From JAMZMI01 sp049115715 (GTDB lineage: Bacteria; Bacteroidota; Bacteroidia; Cytophagales; Cyclobacteriaceae), in contig JAGDZQ010000009.1 of the NCBI GenBank assembly GCA_049115715.1, positions 13,358 through 77,357 on the forward strand: 64,000 nucleotides of DNA, given 5' to 3'. This document shows, piece by piece, positions 52,653-61,723 of this stretch. The notes under the pieces are model-generated. The model was not told where the DNA came from and made no database searches. It saw only the letters and a list, made by a program, of their open reading frames with translations. The translations under genes and the position numbers were made by a program. The stretch's first letter is position 1. Every line of letters begins with the position of its first letter.

Positions 52653-53052
52653 AGCTTAATGATAATTGAACATTGATCAAATCATCTATGTAATGCGGCC
52701 CTACACCGTTTATAATGCATTTTTGAAATCCCAAGCCTCCATCGGCAGATATGTCAGGCGTTAATTCGAAGTAATCCACTCTTGAATCAGGAGTTAATAA
52801 AATGGAGAAAGATCCATTTTCACTCGATCTCATCAAATCTGTGCTCACCAATGTATCGTCGCAATCATCTCTCAAACAACCAATCTTTTCCTCATAGCCT
52901 TCAATTCTAATTAACATATCGGATATGGCTTCTCCTGAATTCAAATTCAGCAAAGTACCCGAAATGAGAATTTCATCAAACGATTCATCGTTGCAGGAAA
53001 GAAGAAAGATTGAGAGGAAAAAAAGCGTAAGAACTAAAAGGTTTTTCATCAT
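52645..53052 (-). CDS. Small lipoprotein, 135 aa, unknown
   Basis: Starts MMKNLLVLTLFFLSIFLLSCNDE: lipobox LLSC, so the cysteine after 20 residues is the likely lipidation site. The frame is open farther upstream but inside argS; the ATG at 53050-53052 is one base after its stop. The mature part is a beta-rich domain (ISGTLLNLNSGEAISDMLIRIEGYE, SENGSFSILLTPDSRVDYFELTPD), resembling a carboxypeptidase-regulatory-like fold. Sits between argS and menA in a tight operon; role unknown. Confidence 0.65.
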   Translation of the reverse strand: MMKNLLVLTLFFLSIFLLSCNDESFDEILISGTLLNLNSGEAISDMLIRIEGYEEKIGCLRDDCDDTLVSTDLMRSSENGSFSILLTPDSRVDYFELTPDISADGGLGFQKCIINGVGPHYIDDLINVQLSLSCE

Positions 53053-53053
53053 T

Positions 53054-54844
53054 CTACATCCTTTCTGGCACTTCAATTCCTAAGAGTCCCATACCAGTAC
53101 GAATTACCTTAGCTACTGACTGTGAGAGTGCAATACGCATCTTTACTTTCTCCTGATCCTCCTCACCAAAGATGTTTACTTCCTGATAAAACCCATTGTA
53201 ATCCTTGGCTACTTCATAGATATAATTGGCTACCACTGATGGGGCATATTCGCTTGCAGCTTGCTGTATGACAGAAGGAAAATCAACCAACTTGCTTATT
53301 ACCTCCAGTTCTTTGGAGTGTAATTCTGTAAGCTTGGCATCATCAAATTCTTGTGAAATACCCAAATCCTTGCTTCGTCTCAGTATAGCAGAAATCCTCG
53401 CATGGGTATACTGTATAAATGGCCCTGTATGTCCTTGAAATTCAATTGACTCTTGTGGATCAAAAAGCATTCGTTTTTTGGGATCGACTTTCAACAAAAA
53501 GTACTTCAGCGCGCCCAGTCCCAATGCGCGATAAAGGTGATTTGCTTCTTGGTCAGAAAGCCCTTCTATTTTTCCGAGTTCCTTTGTTTGCTTCTCAGCA
53601 GTATCAAACATCTCTTGCATGAGATCATCGGCATCTACGACGGTTCCTTCGCGGGATTTCATTTTTCCGGAAGGTAAATCGACCATGCCATATGAAAGGT
53701 GATAGAGGCCATCGGCGTAATCCCGACCTAGCTTTTCCATGATCTTGAACAAAACCTTGAAATGATAGTCTTGCTCGTTTCCTACCACATAAACTGATTT
53801 ATCAAAGGCAAAATCGTTGTGCTTGTAATCACAGGTTCCAATGTCTTGAGTGATGTAAACCGAGGTGCCGTCTCCTCGAAGTACAAGCTTCTGATCCATC
53901 TTGTCAGCTGCAAGATCAATCCAAACAGATTTATCTTCTTTCTTGAAAAAGACTTCTTTATTCAACCCTTCATCAACTATATCTTTTCCCAAAAGATAGG
54001 TTTCTGACTCATGATAAATTTTATCGAATGAGATACCCATTGTATCATAAGTAGCATCGAACCCTTCATAAACCCAACCATTCATCTGTTTCCAGAGTGC
54101 TACAGTTTCTGCATCTCCTTCTTCCCATTTTTTCAACATCTCCTGAGCTGCAAGCATTAGAGAGGCTTTTTTCTTAGCTTCTTCTTTGTCCATGCCTCCC
54201 TCAATAAGCGCGATCATTTCTTTCTTATATTCCTGATCAAAAAGCACGTAGTACTTCCCTATCAGGTGATCTCCTTTCATTCCCGACGATGCAGGAGTCT
54301 CACCGTTTCCGTGAATTTGATAGGCGAGCATAGATTTACAAATGTGAATCCCCCGGTCATTGACCAAGTTCACCTTCATTACATCATAACCTGATGCAGC
54401 TAGTATTTTAGAGACTGAATCTCCAAGAAAGTTGTTCCGTAAGTGCCCTAAATGAAGCGGCTTATTGGTATTGGGTGAAGAAAATTCCACCATCACCTTC
54501 CTCCCATTTGGTGAAGCTGTCCCGTAATTTGATTCCTCGGTGATAGATTTCAATTCGCCAATCCAGGTAGTATCGGTGATCTCTACATTGAGAAAGCCTT
54601 TGACTACATTGAAGTCTTTTACAATTTTAGAATTGGTCTTTAGGTAATCTCCAAGATTACTCCCTAGCTCTTCGGGCTTTTGCCTTGTTTCTTTCAAAAA
54701 AGGAAAAACAACGAGCGTGTGCGTTCCTTGAAATTCCTTTCGAGTGGGTTGAAGATTTACCTTCTGTGGAGATAGATCTATCTGAAATAGTGACTGAAAT
54801 GCTTGAGAAATATCCTCTGCAAGCTGAACTTGAATTGAGATCAT
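53054..54844 (-). CDS. argS: Arginyl-tRNA synthetase
   Basis: Class I synthetase, 596 aa: N-terminal Arg-tRNA synthetase additional domain (LQPTRKEFQGTHTLVVFPFL), HIGH-type motif NTNKPLHLGHLRN, second signature variant GKMKSREGTVV in place of KMSKS (a known ArgRS variation), and the C-terminal DALR anticodon-binding helices (from about 470, GPFIQYTHARISAILRRS). Start overlaps the stop of the CtlX-like gene by four bases, an ATGA junction. Cytosolic. Probably made together with two arginine-handling enzymes. Confidence 0.96.
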   Translation of the reverse strand: MISIQVQLAEDISQAFQSLFQIDLSPQKVNLQPTRKEFQGTHTLVVFPFLKETRQKPEELGSNLGDYLKTNSKIVKDFNVVKGFLNVEITDTTWIGELKSITEESNYGTASPNGRKVMVEFSSPNTNKPLHLGHLRNNFLGDSVSKILAASGYDVMKVNLVNDRGIHICKSMLAYQIHGNGETPASSGMKGDHLIGKYYVLFDQEYKKEMIALIEGGMDKEEAKKKASLMLAAQEMLKKWEEGDAETVALWKQMNGWVYEGFDATYDTMGISFDKIYHESETYLLGKDIVDEGLNKEVFFKKEDKSVWIDLAADKMDQKLVLRGDGTSVYITQDIGTCDYKHNDFAFDKSVYVVGNEQDYHFKVLFKIMEKLGRDYADGLYHLSYGMVDLPSGKMKSREGTVVDADDLMQEMFDTAEKQTKELGKIEGLSDQEANHLYRALGLGALKYFLLKVDPKKRMLFDPQESIEFQGHTGPFIQYTHARISAILRRSKDLGISQEFDDAKLTELHSKELEVISKLVDFPSVIQQAASEYAPSVVANYIYEVAKDYNGFYQEVNIFGEEDQEKVKMRIALSQSVAKVIRTGMGLLGIEVPERM

Positions 54845-55785
54845 AATGTGTGTTTCGGCTGCAAAAATATCTCAGCCATCATACATCTCGCACTTCCTCC
54901 CCCATATTTTTCAATTGTGTCCAAAGAACTGAACAACAATTCGCCATGTCGGGAGAGTTTTTCCTCTTGGTCAGAATCAAGAGACCGATAGGCAGACTCA
55001 GACATAACCACAAAGCGTTTTCCCTCTTGATTACGTACCTGAAGCATATTTCCGGCAAATCGATTGCATTGATCCTCCGATATTTTAACAATCTCCTTAC
55101 CCGTTTCGGACAGACTTTGGATGACTGTTTTTTTTTCAAAATCATTATCAATACTATCCAGACAGATCACCGAAAACTGCTCTCCGAGACACATCATCAC
55201 ATTGGTATGATAGATAGGCAGCCTTACTGTTCCGGCCTCTTGGTATGAAGTGAAAGCAACTAATTTAAAATTGCTTTGGCTGCAAAAGCTTTCAAGAACT
55301 TCCAAATTCGTACGATCAGAAATCGAAGCATAGCAGATTTGATTGTGGCGATCCAAAATCATGCTCCCTGTGCCTTCAAGAAACATTTCTTTCGATTCCC
55401 ATTCGGTTAAAGAAATGGTTTTTCTAATCAGAAACTCCTGATTCAATTGCTGTAAGATTTCAGATTTAATCTCCCTTCGCCTATTCTCAGCAAACATTGG
55501 GTATAGAAAAACAGTACCATCTTCATGAAAGGAATTCCAATTGTTGCAAAAAATAGAGTCTGGAGTTTGTGAATCTTTAGAATCTTGAAAAAGCGTCACA
55601 TTTATTCCGTTTGACCTGAGATTGACTACCATGGCATCAAACTCGACTAACGCTTGACTCTGAATTTGAGACTGACTCACTCCATCTTCAGGCTGTTGAT
55701 AATAGTTATTTACAGCCGTCTCTTCATTCATATGAAAAGCTGAAGGCCTTACCATCATGATCCTATCAGTAATCTGCTTCTTCAT
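54841..55785 (-). CDS. CtlX-type amidinotransferase/arginine-deiminase-fold protein
   Basis: A 314-aa cytosolic protein of the amidinotransferase (arginine deiminase) fold, group CtlX (annotated citrulline-utilisation). Markers are IMMVRPSAFHMNEETAVNNYYQ, FCNNWNSFHEDGTVFLYPMFAENRRREI, LPIYHTNVMMCLGEQF (His) and GGGSARCMMAEIFL (catalytic Cys near the C terminus). Real substrate unknown. Overlaps both neighbours by ATGA junctions, in an operon with a second fold relative and argS. Confidence 0.85.
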   Translation of the reverse strand: MKKQITDRIMMVRPSAFHMNEETAVNNYYQQPEDGVSQSQIQSQALVEFDAMVVNLRSNGINVTLFQDSKDSQTPDSIFCNNWNSFHEDGTVFLYPMFAENRRREIKSEILQQLNQEFLIRKTISLTEWESKEMFLEGTGSMILDRHNQICYASISDRTNLEVLESFCSQSNFKLVAFTSYQEAGTVRLPIYHTNVMMCLGEQFSVICLDSIDNDFEKKTVIQSLSETGKEIVKISEDQCNRFAGNMLQVRNQEGKRFVVMSESAYRSLDSDQEEKLSRHGELLFSSLDTIEKYGGGSARCMMAEIFLQPKHTL

Positions 55786-56696
55786 TTTCTCCTAAGTGGT
55801 AATGTAGAGCATCTTAGTAAGCCCTCTTGCTTTGCGATTTCGGCATAGGGTATTTCCTCAACTGTAATCCCCTGACTTCTTAACCATTGGTTGAGTCGGG
55901 TAAAGTTTCTTTCCGAGACCACCACATCCGGAGCAATAGAAAAGACATTGCTATTCATATGGTACATCTCTTCTTTGTCAATATGAAAGAGATTCTCTTT
56001 CCCGAAAAAATCAACTATAAATTGGTATTCGGATTCTTCAAGAAACCCTTCTCTATGAATGATTGCCTTATTTTTCCCAACAGGTTGAAAACAACAATCC
56101 AAATGAAGGGCATTTTCTTTGGCTACTGTATTTGATTTCTTCAAATTGAAAGAGACTACTTTTTTATTTGGGAAAAAATCTTCTAAAAACTTAACTCCAG
56201 CTTGATTAGTCCGAGCAGTGATGAAATCTGGATAATCGTTTCCCCTATATGTTCCTACGAAAATATAATCTCCCAGAAGCATTACATCGCCCCCCTCAAT
56301 ATGAACATCGTCCTTAAGACGAATCACTTTTGAAGGATCCATCTGACTGACCAAATAATCGATCGCTCCCAACTCCTGCTCACGACTTGGCAAAATATTG
56401 GATTCAATGAGGTAATCGTCTATTACAAAAGCGATATCTCTACTAAAGATTTGATTGCAATCAACAAGAGTTTCCGGTCGATATACTTCTACGCCATATT
56501 TCTTGAACACACTGCAAAACGCATCCATCTCCACTTTCATATCGCTCTCAGTAGGATAAGTCCCGGCCTTAATGTGTTCTACTGATTTAGGATCATACGC
56601 ATCCAAAACATCAGGAATACCGCCGGATCTATCAGCTATACCCAGCACAACCGCTTCCAAAGAAGAAGTCTCATTTTGAACGTTCAACTCTATCAT
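55782..56696 (-). CDS. Arginine deiminase/DDAH-family hydrolase
   Basis: A 304-aa guanidine- or amidine-hydrolase-family protein. The pentein-fold residues are seen in NQIFSRDIAFVIDDYLI (Asp), HIEGGDVMLLGDYIF (Glu-His), ALHLDCCFQPVGK (His of the triad), HMNSNVFSIAPDVVV and the C-terminal catalytic Cys in GLLRCSTLPLRRK. It could act on arginine, citrulline-like or methylated arginine. First gene of the operon; 251 bases from the divergent speA, with no strong promoter match seen. Confidence 0.82.
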   Translation of the reverse strand: MIELNVQNETSSLEAVVLGIADRSGGIPDVLDAYDPKSVEHIKAGTYPTESDMKVEMDAFCSVFKKYGVEVYRPETLVDCNQIFSRDIAFVIDDYLIESNILPSREQELGAIDYLVSQMDPSKVIRLKDDVHIEGGDVMLLGDYIFVGTYRGNDYPDFITARTNQAGVKFLEDFFPNKKVVSFNLKKSNTVAKENALHLDCCFQPVGKNKAIIHREGFLEESEYQFIVDFFGKENLFHIDKEEMYHMNSNVFSIAPDVVVSERNFTRLNQWLRSQGITVEEIPYAEIAKQEGLLRCSTLPLRRK

Positions 56697-56947
56697 ATAT
56701 CAATCATCAACCTAGGACGAATGTATAGGATTAGTCGAATAAATCGACATGATGATTTTGATAAGCAATCGTTAAATTACTTAGGTGGTAATTGACGAAT
56801 TTGAGTTGAAAAAATGTAACAAAAACATGATCAAAATAAATTGCTCGGCTCCTGCTTAAACCAACTTCATTCTTTTTGATATTTTAGATGCAAATCATTC
56901 GCAAATTTTATTCATTATTGCGTCCATATTTTATGATTTAGAACTGG

Positions 56948-58357
56948 ATGAAATCTTACGCTGACTTAATCGAGCAAACTTTCACTTTTCCAACAAAGGA
57001 ATTTACAGTCAAGGACAATCTGCTCAATTTTCATAATGTAAACCTGATGGAGATAATCAGGGAATATGGAACACCCCTTAAACTCACTTATCTTCCCAAA
57101 ATCAGCGAAAACATTCAATATGCGAAGCAGATATTTAACGATGCGATAAAGAAAAATAACTACAACGGCACTTATACTTATTGCTATTGTACAAAGTCAT
57201 CTCACTTTCAATTTGTATTAGAAGAAGGGTTGAAAAATGATATTCATATCGAGACCTCCTCAGCTTTTGATATTCCGATTATCAAAAACTTATACAGCAC
57301 AGGAAAAATAGGTAAAGACCGAATTATCATTTGTAACGGATACAAACGACCTCTTTACCTTCAAAATGTTACTGAATTAATCAACGATGGGTTTGAGAAT
57401 TGCATCCCGATTCTTGATAACCTCATGGAGCTGGAGCATTACAAAGAACATGTCAACGGGGATTTCAATGTAGGAATCAGAATAGCAGCTGACGAAGAGC
57501 CAAATTTTGCTTTCTATACCAGTAGATTGGGAATTAGGTATCATGATATCATTCCCCACTACAAGGAACAGATAGAAGGAAGCAATGCTAAACTAAAAAT
57601 GCTCCATTTTTTTATAAATACTGGCATCAAGGACACAGCGTACTATTGGAGTGAGCTAAGTAGGTTCATTTACAAATACTGTGAACTGAAGAAGATTTGC
57701 CCGGAGCTTGATACTGTTGATGTGGGTGGTGGGTTTCCAATCAAAAATTCGCTCGGTTTTGAGTATGATTACGAATACATGGCTGATCAGATTGTTGGAA
57801 ACATCAAGTGGATCTGTGCCAAGAATCATGTAGATGTTCCTAACATTATTACTGAGTTTGGATCATTTACGGTTGGTGAAAGTGGAGCGACCATCTATTC
57901 GGTTCTCGATCAAAAACTCCAAAACGACAAGGAACTTTGGTACATGATGGATGGATCATTCATCACCCATATACCAGATGTATGGGGGCTTAACAGCAAG
58001 TTTATCCTGCTACCAATCAATCACTGGGACAACATGCATCACAGAGTCAATATAGGAGGACTGACATGTGACAGCCAAGACTATTACGATTCGGAAACTC
58101 ACATCGGAGAGGTCTTCCTCCCACAGATAGATAATGAGGAAACACTATATTTCGGTTTTTTTCATACCGGAGCTTATCAGGAATCACTAGGGGGATATGG
58201 AGGCATTCAACATTGTCTAATCCCAGCCCCCAAGCATATAATCATTGATAAAGATGAGAATGGAGCTATCTCAACGAGCCTTTTTGCTGAAGAGCAGGAT
58301 AGTGAAAGTATGTTAAAGATATTGGGTTATAAAAACCAGAATGCAACAATTAGATGA
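56948..58357 (+). CDS. speA: Biosynthetic arginine decarboxylase, short type
   Basis: PLP-dependent fold-III decarboxylase (469 aa) making agmatine for polyamines. Markers are YGTPLKLTYLPKISENIQYA, PLP Lys83 in YTYCYCTKSSHF, HIETSSAFDIPII, LDTVDVGGGFPIKNS (phosphate-binding Gly loop), PNIITEFGSFTVGESGATIYSV and the C-terminal substrate site. It is about 170 residues shorter than E. coli SpeA, as in many Bacteroidota, which lack the inserted domain. Divergently placed from the arginine deiminase-fold operon, supporting a common role in arginine metabolism. Confidence 0.88.
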   Translation: MKSYADLIEQTFTFPTKEFTVKDNLLNFHNVNLMEIIREYGTPLKLTYLPKISENIQYAKQIFNDAIKKNNYNGTYTYCYCTKSSHFQFVLEEGLKNDIHIETSSAFDIPIIKNLYSTGKIGKDRIIICNGYKRPLYLQNVTELINDGFENCIPILDNLMELEHYKEHVNGDFNVGIRIAADEEPNFAFYTSRLGIRYHDIIPHYKEQIEGSNAKLKMLHFFINTGIKDTAYYWSELSRFIYKYCELKKICPELDTVDVGGGFPIKNSLGFEYDYEYMADQIVGNIKWICAKNHVDVPNIITEFGSFTVGESGATIYSVLDQKLQNDKELWYMMDGSFITHIPDVWGLNSKFILLPINHWDNMHHRVNIGGLTCDSQDYYDSETHIGEVFLPQIDNEETLYFGFFHTGAYQESLGGYGGIQHCLIPAPKHIIIDKDENGAISTSLFAEEQDSESMLKILGYKNQNATIR

Positions 58358-58412
58358 AAATTATTGTTCAAGTTTTAAGATTAAGAAAGTCCTTATTTAC
58401 TAAATTTCGATA

Positions 58413-59180
58413 GTGCATAAAAATCTCGTCATCATTCCTACTTACAATGAGTCAGAAAATATTCTGGAAATCATTGATGCTGTAATGGAGCTTGAATCTT
58501 CATTTGAGCTCCTCATTATCGATGACGGTTCTCCTGATGGCACTGCTGACTTGGTGAAAAATGCTCAGATAAACCATCCAGAGAGAGTTCATCTTATCCA
58601 ACGAGAAAAAAAACTAGGGCTCGGCACTGCGTACATCAAGGGGTTCGAATATGCTTTGGCCAAAGGGTATGACTATGTTTTCGAAATGGACGCTGATTTT
58701 TCACATAACCCTAAGGATTTAGTCAAGTTATATGAAGCATGTGTTCAAGGCAATGACATGGCCATTGGATCCAGGTATATCAAAGGTGTGAATGTTGTGA
58801 ACTGGCCAATGGGGCGTGTGCTCATGTCTTACTTCGCTAGCTGGTATGTGCGACTAATCACTGGAATCCCAATAATGGACACAACAGCAGGATTTAAGTG
58901 CTATCACAAATCAGTCTTACAATCACTGGAGCCTGAAAAGGTTAATTTTATAGGTTACGCTTTTCAGATTGAAATGAAATTCAATGCCTGGAAGCGTGGT
59001 TTTAAAATTGTGGAAGTACCAATTATTTTCACTGATCGAACAAGAGGCACTTCTAAAATGTCTACTGGCATATTCAAAGAAGCAGTATTCGGTGTGATCG
59101 AACTAAAAATCAGAAGTTTCTTCAGGAAATATGAGCCTGGACACTCCGCTAATCAAAGCGAATCGCTACAATCGGCTTAA
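58413..59180 (+). CDS. Polyprenol-phosphate mannosyltransferase-like GT2 enzyme
   Basis: Family 2 glycosyltransferase (255 aa) related to dolichol-phosphate mannose synthase: VIIPTYNESENILEIIDAV, LLIIDDGSPDGTADLV, FEMDADFSHNPKDL (DxD site) and MDTTAGFKCYHKSVL. No C-terminal membrane anchor, so a soluble DPM1 type. The start is GTG at 58413, with TAAATTTC ending four bases earlier. Its 3' end overlaps the convergent permease gene by 32 bases. Confidence 0.88.
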   Translation: MHKNLVIIPTYNESENILEIIDAVMELESSFELLIIDDGSPDGTADLVKNAQINHPERVHLIQREKKLGLGTAYIKGFEYALAKGYDYVFEMDADFSHNPKDLVKLYEACVQGNDMAIGSRYIKGVNVVNWPMGRVLMSYFASWYVRLITGIPIMDTTAGFKCYHKSVLQSLEPEKVNFIGYAFQIEMKFNAWKRGFKIVEVPIIFTDRTRGTSKMSTGIFKEAVFGVIELKIRSFFRKYEPGHSANQSESLQSA

Positions 59181-60366
59181 TTCTAGAGATAACAAGAAGC
59201 GGTAGAAAAAGGGTTAACCCCACTATCACAACAGCTAGAACATTAATCAAAATAATAGCATTAAGATCAAATGATATGGGTACGTGACTCATGTAATAAC
59301 TGGTGACATCCAGAGGCATTACCTTAAATTGATATTGAATCCAGCACACACCTAAACTGATCAAGTTTCCCCAAAAAAGACCCTTTGTAATCAATAGAAG
59401 TCCATTAAATAGAAAAACCCTCCTGAGCAAGCCGCCAGTGGCTCCTAATGCCTTAAATGTTCCTATCATCTGAATTCGCTCCATGATCAGAATCAATAAT
59501 ATAGAAATCATATTGAGGCTGGCAATAAATAGAATAATCCAGAAAAAGATAATCACATTGCGATGAAGCAGGCTTAGCCAATCAAAAATTCCAGCATATT
59601 TATCGCTTACCTTATCCACGTAAAGATCATTCCCTGTTTCATTAAAAATGAGATCTTCTGCTGCTTCAAGGTTCTCAACATCCTTAAGAAAAACTTCTAT
59701 TCCAGCTGCTTTATCTCTTTCCCAGCCATTGATTCTTCTTACCAGATTGATATCTCCCAAAATCGTCTTTTCATCAAAGTCTTCCAAGCCGGTCTCGTAG
59801 ATGCCTGTCAATATCAGTTTCCTGAATCTTGGAGGTTCTTGAATAAAGAAAATGATCATTTCGTCACCAATATCCAATTTAAGATACCTCGCCATTTTGC
59901 TACTGATAGCCACCTCCTGTCCATAGCCTTCATCCGGGAAAGTAGGAAAACGTCCTTTGATCAGATGATCAGAAAACGAAACAGTATCAAAATTTTGATC
60001 GAGCCCCTTGAGTATTACCCCTTGCACCTCCTCGTTGGCCTTAAGTAAGCCAGCTTTATAAGCATAAGTTTGTAAATAGTCTATACCGGGAAGTGATTCT
60101 ATATGACTCAAAACTGAATCTGAGACATCAATGGGAGAATCTTCGTAGGAGGTCGATAAAGTATATTTACTAACCACCAAATGCCCACTGAAAGTATAGA
60201 TTTTCTCCTTGATGGTATTCTCGAATCCTCCCAGAATGGTGAATGCACAGATTAGTGCTATAATGGCAACTGCAATGCTGATTACAGCAATTCGACTTAT
60301 CACCGTCGAAAAGGATCCATCACTATTGCTGGAAATCCGCTTGGATATAAAAAGAGGGAGATTCAA
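59149..60366 (-). CDS. ABC transporter permease of the LolC/LolE (FtsX-like) type
   Basis: A 405-aa inner-membrane protein with one N-terminal helix, a large periplasmic MacB-like domain (about 50-275) and three C-terminal helices (FtsX core, NMISILLILIMERIQMIGTFKALGATGGLLRRVFL). The N terminus LFISKRISSNSDGSFSTVISRIAVISIAVAI is characteristic of LolC/E lipoprotein-release permeases. No ATPase gene is adjacent; the partner must be encoded elsewhere. Convergent 3' overlap with the glycosyltransferase gene. Confidence 0.82.
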   Translation of the reverse strand: MNLPLFISKRISSNSDGSFSTVISRIAVISIAVAIIALICAFTILGGFENTIKEKIYTFSGHLVVSKYTLSTSYEDSPIDVSDSVLSHIESLPGIDYLQTYAYKAGLLKANEEVQGVILKGLDQNFDTVSFSDHLIKGRFPTFPDEGYGQEVAISSKMARYLKLDIGDEMIIFFIQEPPRFRKLILTGIYETGLEDFDEKTILGDINLVRRINGWERDKAAGIEVFLKDVENLEAAEDLIFNETGNDLYVDKVSDKYAGIFDWLSLLHRNVIIFFWIILFIASLNMISILLILIMERIQMIGTFKALGATGGLLRRVFLFNGLLLITKGLFWGNLISLGVCWIQYQFKVMPLDVTSYYMSHVPISFDLNAIILINVLAVVIVGLTLFLPLLVISRIKPIVAIRFD

Positions 60367-60373
60367 TCTTAGC

Positions 60374-60381
60374 TAACTTTG
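60374..60381 (+). promoter_or_regulatory. Exact -7 box TAACTTTG upstream of the NamZ-like gene
   Basis: Matches TAnnTTTG and lies 23 bases before the ATG. No well-placed -33 element. Confidence 0.4.
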
Positions 60382-60404
60382 ATGCAATAATAAAGATATC
60401 CCTA

Positions 60405-61574
60405 ATGATGAAGCGCCTTACAAGCTTGTTATTTATTGCATTGATTTTCTCCTGCGCCAAACCAACTGATCCAGATAGTCAAATTTTACCGGGGGCATAT
60501 CAGCTTGAAGAGTATCTCCCTTTGCTAGAGGAAAAAAGAGTTGGCCTTTTTGTTAATCATACATCTTTAATAAAGGAAGCACACCTGATCGACACGCTTC
60601 AGTTGCTCAATGTCAATATCACCAAGGTTTTCAGTCCTGAGCATGGATTCAAAGGAAAGCATAGTGATGGCGAAGAAATTGAGAATCAGGTAAATGAAAA
60701 TGATTTTGAGCTGATTTCATTGTACGGTTCATCTAAGAAACCTTCAGATGATCAAATGAGCGATTTGGATGTTCTCATCATTGACATTCAAGATGTAGGC
60801 GTCCGGTTCTATACATACGCCAGCACCATGACCTATTTGATGGAATCCTGTGCGAGAAATGGAGTCAAAGTAATACTGCTCGATAGGCCAAACCCAAATG
60901 GCAGCTACGTTGATGGCCCTGTTTTGAAAGAAGAGTTTTCCTCTTTTATTGGCCTTCACCCCATACCGCTTGTTCATGGATTGACTCTTGGTGAACTGGC
61001 GCTGATGATCAACGGCGAGGGTTGGTTAGAAAATGAAACTCAATGTGATTTGAAGATCATAAAGGTGAGAAATTGGACGCATGACATGCCTTATTCGCTC
61101 CCTATTAATCCAAGCCCAAACCTGCCGAATGACTTATCCATCTCTCTCTATCCATCTCTGGGACTTTTTGAAGGGACAGTAGCTTCTGTTGGAAGAGGAA
61201 CCAAGAAGCAATTTCAAATTATCGGTCACCCTGCTTATCCTGATACAGCTTTTTCGTTCATACCCAAACCAAATCTGGGGTCAAAATACCCTCCACTGGA
61301 AGGAAAAACCTGCTATGGTGTTGACCTTTCCGGTAAAACCATCAAATATGAATTAGACTTAAAATTCTTAATCGAATTCTATAGCTCAACTAAAGGAAGT
61401 TTGGAGAACTCATTCTTTAATAGCTATTTCAAAAAGTTAGCAGGCACAGACGAGCTTCAAAAACAAATCGAAACAGGAGTCTCTGAAGAGATGATCAGAA
61501 AAAGTTGGGAATCTGACCTAGGATCATACCGGAAAATGAGACAGGAGTATCTTTTGTATCCTGAAAAACGATGA
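60405..61574 (+). CDS. NamZ-type exo-beta-N-acetylmuramidase (DUF1343) lipoprotein
   Basis: A 389-aa exported lipoprotein: MMKRLTSLLFIALIFSCAKP has a lipobox (IFSC, Cys17). Family signatures are RVGLFVNHTSL, KVFSPEHGFKGKHSDGE, LYGSSKKPSDDQMSDLDVLIIDIQDVGVRFYTYASTM, LDRPNPNG and HGLTLGELALMINGEGW. NamZ releases terminal N-acetylmuramic acid from peptidoglycan fragments, so a cell-wall recycling role at the outer membrane or periplasm is expected. Ends 149 bases before the ATPase gene, with tandem repeats between. Confidence 0.88.
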   Translation: MMKRLTSLLFIALIFSCAKPTDPDSQILPGAYQLEEYLPLLEEKRVGLFVNHTSLIKEAHLIDTLQLLNVNITKVFSPEHGFKGKHSDGEEIENQVNENDFELISLYGSSKKPSDDQMSDLDVLIIDIQDVGVRFYTYASTMTYLMESCARNGVKVILLDRPNPNGSYVDGPVLKEEFSSFIGLHPIPLVHGLTLGELALMINGEGWLENETQCDLKIIKVRNWTHDMPYSLPINPSPNLPNDLSISLYPSLGLFEGTVASVGRGTKKQFQIIGHPAYPDTAFSFIPKPNLGSKYPPLEGKTCYGVDLSGKTIKYELDLKFLIEFYSSTKGSLENSFFNSYFKKLAGTDELQKQIETGVSEEMIRKSWESDLGSYRKMRQEYLLYPEKR

Positions 61575-61630
61575 TTATATAAATAGTCCACTGGATTATC
61601 TATCCATATAATATCAAACCTCTTTATTTC

Positions 61631-61710
61631 ATATAATTACAGGATTATGATCCTCTAATTTTATATAATTACAGGATTACGATCCTCTAATTTTATATAT
61701 TTACAGGATT
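61631..61710 (+). repeat. 32-bp direct repeat, 2.5 copies, each with an inner palindrome
   Basis: Copies at 61631-61662 and 61663-61694 differ only at one base (TATG versus TACG centre); a partial third copy is at 61695-61710. Each full unit contains the inverted repeat AGGATT-AT/AC-GATCCT. A diverged copy of the palindrome (GGATTATCTATCC) lies at 61593-61605. It ends 13 bases before the GTG start of the AAA ATPase gene, so it may be an operator array or a slippage-prone site. Confidence 0.8.
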
Positions 61711-61723
61711 AAAGATTTGAATA

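Noticed and set aside
54850..55248. 132-codon plus-strand frame opposite the CtlX-like gene
   Set aside because: Shadow of a well-supported coding region.
61631..61710. Tandem repeats taken as a CRISPR array
   Set aside because: Units abut with no spacers, only 2.5 copies, no cas genes.
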